Positions 9,184 to 16,241 of a stretch of 64,000 nucleotides of DNA are shown one piece after another. Below the pieces are notes generated by a model that saw nothing but the letters and a program-made list of their open reading frames with translations, was not told where the DNA came from and searched no databases. Made by a program: the position numbers and the translations under genes. Each line of letters begins with the position of its first letter. Position 1 is the stretch's first letter. The DNA lies in assembly GCA_902521355.1 (NCBI GenBank), contig CABYRT010000006.1, forward strand, positions 24,058-88,057. The letters are read 5' to 3'. The stretch comes from an uncultured Pelagibacteraceae bacterium. Lineage in GTDB: Bacteria > Pseudomonadota > Alphaproteobacteria > Pelagibacterales > Pelagibacteraceae.

Positions 9184-10119
9184 ATGAAAAAACATAACAA
9201 AAATCTTCAATGGCATACTAACGTTCATATCTATGGTCTATCTTTAGCAATTGGAGATGCTCATTTCATGATAGATAAAATAAAAGCTGGAGAAGCTTAT
9301 ACAGAATATTTTTATAATATTGATGGGGAAAGAGAAGGTGAACCTGAGGGTTTTGTTAATGAAGTTGATAATATATTAGGAAAAACAGTTAATTGTTTCA
9401 CACTAAATATAAGTGGTTTAGGTTGGTTTCCAGTTTTTGATTCATATTCCCCAGGAAAAGAGTATTTAGAAATAGATGGTTACTATATTGATTATGGAGG
9501 TGCTGTAACAACTCCTTGGTTTCAAAGACCTAAGTGTTTTTTTGAAAAAGAACATATTAAAATTATCAATAGTCTAATTGAAAAATCTTTAGAGAAAAAA
9601 CCATTATTTACTCTAAGTTTTCCTTCAAAAAAAATTTTGTTTATGGAAACAAAGGACCAGGTTCAATTTTATACCGAAAAAAAATTAAAAGTAGATTATT
9701 CAAAACCATCCAGTAAAGTATTTGATCAGTTACTCAAAATTTATGAAAATGAAAAACTAGGTTTTATTAACGCAGATGTTAAAACTACAGAATACTGTTA
9801 TGATTTTCATCTTGATCAATTATCTTCAGATAAGTTTGAAGTTTATAAAGTTGAAAGTTTAGTAAAAGATGTAGATTGGTATGCAGCTTATTATGCTAAA
9901 TTTCATACAGATCAAAAAGATATTTATAAAAGAAAAATAACTTCTGAAGAAGATCAGAATAAAATGGATGAATGGTTATCAAAACAACCGTTGGCTAATG
10001 AAATGAAAGAGATCTTAGATCTTGCTAATTATGATCCGAACGCTCCTGAAATTGAAAGTTTTAAAACTACTATTGATCTACATGGTTATTTACATGGGTA
10101 TTATTTAAAAGCAGTGTAA
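9184..10119 (+). CDS. Unknown soluble protein in TRAP transporter operon
   Basis: 311 residues with no signal peptide, no membrane helix and no domain that I recognise. It contains short tryptophan/aromatic-rich stretches (GLGWFPVFDSY, VDWYAAYYAKFH) and ends with a His-rich tail LHGYLHGYYLK. It starts 11 bases after dctM, so cotranscription with the transporter is likely and an enzymatic or regulatory role for the transported compound is possible, but that is only context. The reading frame has typical SAR11 codon use and no frameshift. It is the last gene before the accessory island. Confidence 0.6.
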   Translation: MKKHNKNLQWHTNVHIYGLSLAIGDAHFMIDKIKAGEAYTEYFYNIDGEREGEPEGFVNEVDNILGKTVNCFTLNISGLGWFPVFDSYSPGKEYLEIDGYYIDYGGAVTTPWFQRPKCFFEKEHIKIINSLIEKSLEKKPLFTLSFPSKKILFMETKDQVQFYTEKKLKVDYSKPSSKVFDQLLKIYENEKLGFINADVKTTEYCYDFHLDQLSSDKFEVYKVESLVKDVDWYAAYYAKFHTDQKDIYKRKITSEEDQNKMDEWLSKQPLANEMKEILDLANYDPNAPEIESFKTTIDLHGYLHGYYLKAV

Positions 10120-10171
10120 ATTATATATGAAAAAATCTGTTAACTACTGTTCAAAATTATTTTTTAGTCTT

Positions 10172-10759
10172 TTACCTTCTATTATCCTCTATAGTCTTTT
10201 TTATAAGTTTTAGACTATCATCATTTGGAGGGTATGAATTGTCTGATATCTTAAAAAATTCTCCACCAGTTTTAAGTCTTAGTGTGTTCCCACCTCTTTG
10301 TGTAACTTCTATATATAAATAAACACCAGGCTCTCTAAGTTTTTTTAATTTCTCCCTAAACTCATTAGAAATTTTGACATCATATGGAGCTGTTTTAGAT
10401 ACTTGGTTATCTAGTGTTTGAGGTTTTAAATTATTAGTGTTGAAAGACTTATCTTTCAGTCTGTTATAAATAATTGTTTCTCCAATTATTATTCCTTTTG
10501 GTAATTCTTTTTGTATTTGATTAGCTGCACCCTCGACACTTATAAAGCTATCTTTAGGTTGTTTATCAAAATATTTTTTTATTTCTTTGTTTTTAATTTC
10601 AGTGACTGATCCAAACTGAAATTTATTTTCGTACTCTTTTAAAACTCTTACTGTATGACCACTTTGAGTACTTCCTGATGCACGAATAATTTCACTTCTA
10701 CTTTCCCAACTTGTATTCCCTTTTTTTATTTGATCATCTAAAAAATCTCTAAACTTCAT
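10172..10759 (-). CDS. Hypothetical protein, last gene of nuclease operon
   Basis: 195 residues, charged, no signal peptide or membrane segment. I do not recognise a family. The middle segment KQPKDSFISVEGAANQIQKELPKGIIIG looks like a small helix-turn unit and the last third (EPGVYLYIEVTQRGGNTLRLKTGG) is predicted beta. Its ATG overlaps the stop of the upstream 118-aa gene by one base (TAATG), a sign of translational coupling, so it is a real gene of the operon 10172-12450. It converges with the TRAP-linked gene across 52 bases. Confidence 0.6.
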   Translation of the reverse strand: MKFRDFLDDQIKKGNTSWESRSEIIRASGSTQSGHTVRVLKEYENKFQFGSVTEIKNKEIKKYFDKQPKDSFISVEGAANQIQKELPKGIIIGETIIYNRLKDKSFNTNNLKPQTLDNQVSKTAPYDVKISNEFREKLKKLREPGVYLYIEVTQRGGNTLRLKTGGEFFKISDNSYPPNDDSLKLIKKTIEDNRR

Positions 10760-11115
10760 TAAATAATATTCAAATCTCTTTGTTTTTTAGTTCTTGCTCT
10801 ATTTCTAAAAGTATCCTCATCTATTTGTTTATTCTCAAACTCTTTAATACTTTCCTCAGTTGAATGCTTATAAATTTCATTAATTGCTACTTTCCTTTTT
10901 CCATAATGACCAAACTTTAATCCAGGTCTTTCAGTTTCTTTTCTGGTTAATAAAGCATTTTCTTTTTTGGGATTTAATTTACCTTCACCACGAAAATCCT
11001 TTTTAGTCCACGTTGGATGTCTATCAATTATTTTCTGAATTTCTTCAATACTTCTGAGGACCCACTGGTTTGATCCATTGGGGTTTCTATTAAAATCTTT
11101 ATTATTTTTTTTCAT
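10759..11115 (-). CDS. Small basic hypothetical protein
   Basis: 118 residues, rich in Lys, Arg and Asn, with a possible DNA-binding helix pair near SIEEIQKIIDRHPTWTKKDF and a very basic tail FRNRARTKKQRDL. I cannot assign a family. The start lies 14 bases inside the 3' end of the preceding 91-aa gene and the stop overlaps the next start by one base, so it is locked into the operon. A phage- or satellite-type DNA-binding role is possible but unsupported beyond charge and context. Confidence 0.55.
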   Translation of the reverse strand: MKKNNKDFNRNPNGSNQWVLRSIEEIQKIIDRHPTWTKKDFRGEGKLNPKKENALLTRKETERPGLKFGHYGKRKVAINEIYKHSTEESIKEFENKQIDEDTFRNRARTKKQRDLNII

Positions 11116-11377
11116 CTTTATTTTCTTGTAACATTTTTATTTCAGTTTCAATCATTTCAAATTTATGACGATCACAAATATAACTAAAATACTTTATAGT
11201 GTTATAAGGAAGAAAATATAATTTTAAAATAAGATCCAAAACAGGTTTATCTTTATAAAATTCTTTTTTAGCACTTCTATATAAATCTCTGTGAGTCAAA
11301 GACCATCCAAGATAATTACGCCACTCGAGTCTATTTTCTAATCTTTCTTTGATTATTTCATCTAATTTATTTTTCAT
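11102..11377 (-). CDS. Small helical hypothetical protein
   Basis: 91 residues from ATG 11377 (MKNKLDEII). A longer frame could start at a TTG at 11398, but a GGGAGA Shine-Dalgarno sits 9-14 bases upstream of the ATG and inside the longer frame, so the ATG is preferred. The protein is probably all helical, with many aromatic residues (RNYLGWSLTHRDLY) and a C-terminal charged helix. No family recognised. It overlaps the nuclease gene by 11 bases and the next gene by 14. Confidence 0.55.
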   Translation of the reverse strand: MKNKLDEIIKERLENRLEWRNYLGWSLTHRDLYRSAKKEFYKDKPVLDLILKLYFLPYNTIKYFSYICDRHKFEMIETEIKMLQENKDEKK

Positions 11378-12077
11378 TTCGATGTTCTCCCAAATCAATT
11401 TGTTTTTTGGTAAAATTGCAAAAATTACAATCTTTGTTAAAGCTTGGAATAGTAGGTTGCTCCAATAAATCTATTAACTTAGTTATATAATTATAAAAAC
11501 CACTCTCATCTCTATTGAGTGTAGAATAAGATGTTTTCATTTTTAAATCACAATCATGATCAGTATGGCTTGTGATTTCTTTTGGATAAAATTGCAAAAT
11601 ACCCATGTGAGTTATAGGACTTAGTTTTGGTGTTTTGGCCTTTTTGGTTGATCCAGGGCTTGAAAATATTTGCGCATAAGCCTCCAGTTGAAACCTATAA
11701 TTTTCTGCTTTATCTAAAGAAATTACTGTTGTCTTAAAATCAACTATTCCGAAACTTTTATCTTTAAATTTTATAACAATATCAGGATTACCAGCTAAGA
11801 TAAATTTACGTTTTTTATCATCAACTAAACCATCAGATACTATTTTGCCCGGTAGTTCATTACTATCCATAATCTCACCATCTGGAAGGTCGTCACACCA
11901 AGACTTTGTATTTGTTTTTTTAAAATAAGGTTTTTGAACTGCATCAAAACTTGAAAAAACTGGAGGTGGTCTATCTCCAGGATTAATTTTGTTATGCTTA
12001 TGAATATAAAAACATCTTGAGCATTTCTTGGCTTTATAATCAAGTTCAGAAGGTGAAAATGAATATTCTATAGTCAT
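11367..12077 (-). CDS. Cas4/RecB-like PD-(D/E)XK nuclease with four cysteines
   Basis: 236 residues with a complete RecB/Cas4 nuclease core: Asp99 in GNPDIVIKF, Asp113-Phe-Lys115 in IVDFKTT, and the QxxxY motif at Gln130-Tyr134. Two cysteine pairs flank it: C19-x2-C22 at the N terminus and C217-x2-C220 at the C terminus, which could hold an iron-sulphur cluster as in Cas4 and AddB. Those families usually use one N-terminal and three C-terminal cysteines, so the two-plus-two arrangement is unusual. It probably cuts or resects DNA ends. No cas1, cas2 or CRISPR array is present, so a solo, phage- or island-borne nuclease is most likely. Confidence 0.8.
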   Translation of the reverse strand: MTIEYSFSPSELDYKAKKCSRCFYIHKHNKINPGDRPPPVFSSFDAVQKPYFKKTNTKSWCDDLPDGEIMDSNELPGKIVSDGLVDDKKRKFILAGNPDIVIKFKDKSFGIVDFKTTVISLDKAENYRFQLEAYAQIFSSPGSTKKAKTPKLSPITHMGILQFYPKEITSHTDHDCDLKMKTSYSTLNRDESGFYNYITKLIDLLEQPTIPSFNKDCNFCNFTKKQIDLGEHRNEK

Positions 12078-12235
12078 TAATATACCTCCGATATGTATCT
12101 GATTAATTGAGGTTTTGTTTCTGACTCTCCTATAATCTTAATTGTTTCATTTATCTCCATATAAACTCTATAGTAATGTCTACCTTCCTCGATGTCCCTT
12201 ACTTCTTCAACTCTAATCTCATGTATTTTGTCCAT
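12077..12235 (-). CDS. 52-aa hypothetical protein, coupled to nuclease
   Basis: A short ORF of 52 codons, starting MDKIHEIRVEEVRD and ending YISEVY, acidic, with a strand-rich pattern (HYYRVYMEINETIKIIGES) that looks like a small beta-hairpin domain. Its ATG overlaps the stop of the ribbon-helix-helix gene by one base, and its own TAA overlaps the nuclease ATG by one base. A GGAGG Shine-Dalgarno for the nuclease lies inside its last codons. This double TAATG coupling is strong evidence that it is translated. No family recognised. Confidence 0.65.
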   Translation of the reverse strand: MDKIHEIRVEEVRDIEEGRHYYRVYMEINETIKIIGESETKPQLIRYISEVY

Positions 12236-12450
12236 TAGTTAACCTCCCACTTTTGGTCGGCCGCTATATGAGGATTAAGTTCTTCTATTACTTCTTGTTT
12301 ATATTTATCGTTTGCAAGATTAACTAACATTCTAACTACTTGTGCTCTCGAGATTGCTACTCCTGGTACAAGAGTTTTTGTTAGTTCATCTATTTTTTTG
12401 TAACAATCAATATGGATAGAAATTGATTTATATTTTAATGGGTTTGCCAT
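12235..12450 (-). CDS. Ribbon-helix-helix (CopG/Arc-type) DNA-binding protein
   Basis: 71 residues with a basic beta ribbon (KYKSISIHID, about 6-15), a first helix (YKKIDELTKTL) and a second helix after SRAQ (VVRMLVNLAND), the layout of RHH repressors and antitoxins. An AAAGGAT Shine-Dalgarno precedes the ATG. It is the first gene of the minus-strand operon ending at 10172 and sits downstream of a long leader with inverted repeats, so it is the natural candidate regulator of this operon. An antitoxin role is possible but no toxin-like partner is recognisable. Confidence 0.75.
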   Translation of the reverse strand: MANPLKYKSISIHIDCYKKIDELTKTLVPGVAISRAQVVRMLVNLANDKYKQEVIEELNPHIAADQKWEVN

Positions 12451-12780
12451 TTCTTTTATCCTTTCTAAACCAATAGATCAGATTAGATAAAATGAAATTA
12501 ATATTATTTTTATACTTTCTTTTTACCATTTGAACCTTGGTTCTATTTATTTTAATTGGAAAAAGAAAAAAGAAATCACATCTGGTCTACTAGTTCTTAC
12601 ATACGGCTTAGATAAGGCGCTTTCTGCACTAGTTTCAGGCGATGTAATTTTTTATAGCGGTTAGCAATATAAATTTAAAGAAAGTAAAAAAAGAATTTAT
12701 ATAACAAACCGCTACAAACTTACTTTCTTCTTAAGCCATATACATCATATAATAATCACATTACATTTTGCAAGATAATA
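12451..12780 (-). other. 330-bp gene-free structured leader of the RHH-nuclease operon
   Basis: No reading frame longer than about 13 codons is seen on either strand. The region holds an imperfect inverted repeat (12655-12675 with 12694-12714, 18 of 21 positions paired) and a second, perfect 10-bp pair (12678-12687 with 12720-12729). The four arms alternate, so the two stems would form an H-type pseudoknot in RNA from either strand. Further downstream on the minus strand are a small hairpin at about 12607-12620 and two ACTAGTT copies near 12588 and 12629. This could be a regulatory leader, a small RNA, or protein-binding DNA repeats. Confidence 0.5.
12744..12773 (-). promoter_or_regulatory. 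Predicted sigma-70-type promoter of the RHH-nuclease operon
   Basis: On the minus strand TTGCAA (12773-12768) and TATGAT (12749-12744) are separated by 18 bases, so transcription should start near 12736, immediately before the first arm of the pseudoknot-like repeats. That would leave a leader of about 285 bases before the RHH gene. Prediction from motif match only. Confidence 0.35.
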
Positions 12781-13062
12781 TTATTTTTTTTTATCTTTTA
12801 TTACAAAACCATTTTTTTCTAAAACTTTTATAAGGTTTTTAAGCATAACATCTCTTGGTGTCTTATGATTTCCTATACTTTCTAGGAATAAAAGTTTTTT
12901 TTTACTGTTACCGTTAAACCATTTAACTTTATTTTTGTCTAATTTTAGTTGCTTTTCTTTTTCGTTCATTTTTTCTCCTTTTTTTGATTTGGAGAAAGTC
13001 ATAAAACTACCTTTAAAAATTGGATCTCTTTTACTTAAAGGTTTAAGATTGATTATGGCCAT
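12781..13062 (-). CDS. 93-aa hypothetical protein with two possible starts
   Basis: 93 residues, very lysine-rich (KKGEKMNEKEKQLKLDKNK). A strong Shine-Dalgarno (AAAGGAGA) precedes ATG 13062. A second equally strong one (AAAGGAGA) precedes an in-frame ATG at 12969 (MNEKEKQLKL), which would give a 62-residue protein. Both may be used. The C-terminal half (TPRDVMLKNLIKVLEKNGFVI) looks like one amphipathic helix pair. No family recognised. It lies between the structured leader and the divergent cytosine methyltransferase, and may belong to the island's regulatory part. Confidence 0.5.
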   Translation of the reverse strand: MAIINLKPLSKRDPIFKGSFMTFSKSKKGEKMNEKEKQLKLDKNKVKWFNGNSKKKLLFLESIGNHKTPRDVMLKNLIKVLEKNGFVIKDKKK

Positions 13063-13132
13063 ATTTCTCCTTTAGCGTTATTTTTTTATGTCTGAAGCAA
13101 GTAGAGTAATTCTAAATCACAGACAAATTACT

Positions 13133-13176
13133 TATAACATCTATTTTTCGCTTAGCAAATAGTTATAATTTATAAT
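13133..13176 (+). promoter_or_regulatory. Promoter and inverted repeat before the cytosine methyltransferase
   Basis: Two TATAAT -10 elements occur at 13164-13169 and 13171-13176, the latter ending six bases before the GTG start, so the transcript could be almost leaderless. An inverted repeat overlaps them: TATAAC...TATTT (13133-13146, with a three-base bulge) pairs with AAATAGTTATA (13157-13167). Its position on the core promoter suits an operator. No clear -35 is visible. Confidence 0.4.
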
Positions 13177-13182
13177 TGATTC

Positions 13183-14196
13183 GTGAAAAAAATAACCTCA
13201 ATTGACTTGTTTGCTGGTGTTGGTGGTATGAGAATATCATTAATTAGAGCTGCTAGAAAATTAGGATTAAATGATGAATGTAAGCTATATTCTGAAATTG
13301 ATGAACATTGCAAAAAAACTTACGAAAAGAACTTTCCAAATACAAAACTCATAAAAGATATTAAATCTATCAAAAAAAAAGAAATAAATGAAAGAATATC
13401 AAATCATGATATTTTACTTGCAGGATTTCCATGCCAACCCTTCTCAAAAGCAGGTGTTTCTAATAGAAAATTCCTAAAAAGAGCACATGGCTTTGATGAC
13501 AAAGATCAAGGTGATCTTTTTTTTAATATATATGAAATTCTTAAAGTAAAAAAACCTAGAGCATTTATTTTAGAAAATGTTCAAAATTTACAAAGTTACT
13601 CAAATGGCAAAGTCCTTGATGAAATGCTTAAAAAATTGAGAAAGTATTATTATGTTCCTGATCCAAAAATTTTAGATGCACAAGATTTCGGTTTGGCACA
13701 AAGAAGAAGAAGAATATATATTGTTGGATTTTTGGAGTACCATGAAAAGTTTATTTATCCTGAACCAACGCTAAAAAAGGTACAAGTTAAAGATTTTTTA
13801 GACAGAACAGTAGATAAAAAATATGTAATTTCAGATAAATTATGGATTAGTCATCAAAATAGAAGGAGAAGGAATAGAAAAAATGGGAAAGGATTTGGAT
13901 TTAAGCTTACTGATCCCAGTGAAAAATGTACCAGAACGATTTCTTCAAGATACTATAAAGATGGAAGTGAGTGTTTAATTTTTAGAGGTGAAAATAGAAA
14001 TCCAAGAAAACTAACGCCAAGAGAGGTTTTTAGACTTCAAGGTTTTCCAGAAAGTTTCAAATTTCCAGTATCTGATCTTCAAGCGTATAAACAAGCAGGA
14101 AATGCTGTTCCTATAAATGTTGTTGAAAAAGTTTGTTTTGAAGTATTAAAGTATTTAATTAAATCAGATAAATTTTGGTTAGGAAAAGTTAGTTAA
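13183..14196 (+). CDS. DNA (cytosine-5-)-methyltransferase
   Basis: 337 residues with all main C5-methylase motifs in order: I FAGVGG at 10-15, IV GFPCQPF at 81-87 with the catalytic Cys84, VI ENV at 131-133, VIII QRRRR at 173-177 and X GNAVP at 306-310. The target-recognition region between VIII and IX (about 190-290) is short. It transfers methyl from SAM to a cytosine in a specific site that cannot be read from sequence. GTG start. Its 3' end overlaps the AIPR gene by four bases tail to tail, which places it with the nuclease/ATPase operon as the self-protection arm of a restriction-like system. Confidence 0.93.
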   Translation: MKKITSIDLFAGVGGMRISLIRAARKLGLNDECKLYSEIDEHCKKTYEKNFPNTKLIKDIKSIKKKEINERISNHDILLAGFPCQPFSKAGVSNRKFLKRAHGFDDKDQGDLFFNIYEILKVKKPRAFILENVQNLQSYSNGKVLDEMLKKLRKYYYVPDPKILDAQDFGLAQRRRRIYIVGFLEYHEKFIYPEPTLKKVQVKDFLDRTVDKKYVISDKLWISHQNRRRRNRKNGKGFGFKLTDPSEKCTRTISSRYYKDGSECLIFRGENRNPRKLTPREVFRLQGFPESFKFPVSDLQAYKQAGNAVPINVVEKVCFEVLKYLIKSDKFWLGKVS

Positions 14197-16241
14197 ATTA
14201 TATCTGCTTCTTCAGCTTTATTTATCATTTTCAGAGCACTTTTCGCTTGTTTTGGTGATGGTTGCCTTTTCCAATTTGTAAGTGATTGCATCCACAAACT
14301 TGTAGCTATTTGTAACTGAATATAATGAAAGTCATCTGTTTCGTGCGCCCAAGCTATCATCTTCTCCCAATCTCTTGTACTTAAATTTTTACATTTTTTT
14401 ATATTATCCATATCCTCTGGTGAAAAAATCTCTTTAGCTATTTTCACTGGCTTGCCAGCAACTTTTTTTAAATTTGTAAACTCAGGCGGTGTATTTGAAA
14501 AAGAAAAGGTGCGATCAGTTATATCTTTCCAACATTCCTCTTTTTTGCACCATTCAGAAATATTTTTTCCGCTAGCTGTTTTTTGAATAATTTCATAAAT
14601 TTTAAAACTCCATTTATTTATCAAATCTTGAAATTGATTTGATATGTCTTGATCGGCCCAAATCAAGTCGAAGTTTATTTTTCTACTTGTATGATAAGAT
14701 ATCAAAGATATGGTATAATTTAAAACTTGGGACCTGTAGCCTGCTATTGAAACATTATCTTTTATTATTTTGGTTGTTTTATCGAATAATATTGCGATGG
14801 TGCAATATTTAATGAAAAAGTCGTCATCAATTTTTTCATGAAATTTTTTATCATTTAATAAATTCATAAATGTAACAAAACTTTTTTGTGCTCCAGTACA
14901 AGCAACATGTGGATCTAAGTAATGCCAACAATTTATAAATTTGCCTAGGTCCTCTTTTGTAAACTTCATATTTGAAGGTGATAATTCAAGAAATCTGGAT
15001 TTTTTCTTTTTTCCAAGATCTTTTTGCTTCATTTTCTGCATTTGGTACTCTCCACGCATTCTTTCATAAAACCATTGCTTTCCTTCAGAAGTTCTTATTT
15101 TATTTGAAAGATTTTTTATATTAATATGAAAAGGGTGCCTTGATGAAAAATCAGCTTTTTTCACTACATTTTGAGTGTTAGCGAATTCAGATATTTTAGG
15201 AACAACTTCGCTAAGGCTTTCTTTTTTTACTAATGTTATTTTTGCTGGAACAACCACATTATCATAACGTATTTTATGATCTTGTTTTTTTGTTCTAAAT
15301 AATGTTGCTGTGGTTTGTCCACCATTAACTATTTGAAATCCGTTAGCACTTTTTATAAAGAGACCATTTTTATCATGACCAATATCTATATTGTCTACAA
15401 CTACAACTATCCCATTATTATACGAAAAAAATCTCTCTGGCTCATTTATTAATGTATCTCTAATTCCTTTGTTAATTTTTGTTCCAAGTTGTAAAAATGA
15501 TCTAACATTAAGATTTAACAATCTTTGACCGAACAATCGGTAGATGTTGTATAATACTTCTCCTGGTATAAAAGCCATATAACTACTAATTTTGTCAAAT
15601 GTTTTATGAGCTAACATACATCTGACCTTTTCCTTAAATTTAGTGAAATCAATCCTTATATTTGTAGTGTCTGGTCCTCCTAAGCTTGAACTATAGATTC
15701 TTCTAGTATCTAAAAGATAATTTTGAAATTCTATCTTTCCTTCTCTTTCTATATTTGGATTTTTTTCACATAAAGCGTTCGTCAAAACAAAAATTCTTAC
15801 CGTAGAAATATCTTTTGAATTCTTATAGATATTTTTTGATATATCGTAAGCATCTTCTTTTTTATTTATTTTTTCATATAATTTTTTTGTTGAATAAATA
15901 TAAAAGTTCTTAGCTGCATTAATTAATTCTTGAACTTTATTATATTTAATTTCTTGAATGTTATCTGATGGATCATAATGAGTAACGAAAAGATCTAGTC
16001 GTAAATCTTCCTCACTAAAAGAAAAGCCATTTACTTTTATATCAATTTTATTGGAAATGTGTTTTTCAAAATACAAAAGTTCGTAATCTGATATTGTTCC
16101 ATTATCATATAATATGTCTGTATATATTTTAGTTAAGATTGCAGCTGGTTGATCATCAGACTCTTCTACTTCATTTTTGACTCTATGAAAAAAGTTTTTT
16201 ATATAGGCATCTTTAATATTTTGCTTTAATTCAGACTTCAT
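14193..16241 (-). CDS. AIPR-family (abortive infection phage resistance) protein
   Basis: 682 residues. The AIPR hallmark is clear: FFSYNNGI at 271-278 and GFQIVNGGQTT at 301-311, followed by VVPAKITLV and FANTQNVVKKADF. AIPR proteins were first linked to abortive infection and occur next to methylases and Z1/GHKL ATPases; the biochemical activity is not established, but a nuclease-like role is often suggested. The last 100 residues contain tryptophan-rich helices (EKMIAWAHETDDFHY). It is the last gene of the operon and overlaps the PD-(D/E)XK gene by four bases. Length is in the usual range for the family; no truncation is seen. Confidence 0.9.
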   Translation of the reverse strand: MKSELKQNIKDAYIKNFFHRVKNEVEESDDQPAAILTKIYTDILYDNGTISDYELLYFEKHISNKIDIKVNGFSFSEEDLRLDLFVTHYDPSDNIQEIKYNKVQELINAAKNFYIYSTKKLYEKINKKEDAYDISKNIYKNSKDISTVRIFVLTNALCEKNPNIEREGKIEFQNYLLDTRRIYSSSLGGPDTTNIRIDFTKFKEKVRCMLAHKTFDKISSYMAFIPGEVLYNIYRLFGQRLLNLNVRSFLQLGTKINKGIRDTLINEPERFFSYNNGIVVVVDNIDIGHDKNGLFIKSANGFQIVNGGQTTATLFRTKKQDHKIRYDNVVVPAKITLVKKESLSEVVPKISEFANTQNVVKKADFSSRHPFHINIKNLSNKIRTSEGKQWFYERMRGEYQMQKMKQKDLGKKKKSRFLELSPSNMKFTKEDLGKFINCWHYLDPHVACTGAQKSFVTFMNLLNDKKFHEKIDDDFFIKYCTIAILFDKTTKIIKDNVSIAGYRSQVLNYTISLISYHTSRKINFDLIWADQDISNQFQDLINKWSFKIYEIIQKTASGKNISEWCKKEECWKDITDRTFSFSNTPPEFTNLKKVAGKPVKIAKEIFSPEDMDNIKKCKNLSTRDWEKMIAWAHETDDFHYIQLQIATSLWMQSLTNWKRQPSPKQAKSALKMINKAEEADII

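Noticed and set aside
11377..11398. TTG start for the 91-aa gene
   Set aside because: A Shine-Dalgarno sits inside this extension and points to ATG 11377.
10172..12450. CRISPR-Cas remnant because of the Cas4-like gene
   Set aside because: No repeats, cas1 or cas2 are present in the window, and the cysteine layout differs from Cas4.
12480..12680. tRNA- or tmRNA-like fragment in the gene-free stretch
   Set aside because: Short GGTTC-type elements occur but no cloverleaf, anticodon arm or CCA end can be drawn, and no alanine-tag frame is seen.
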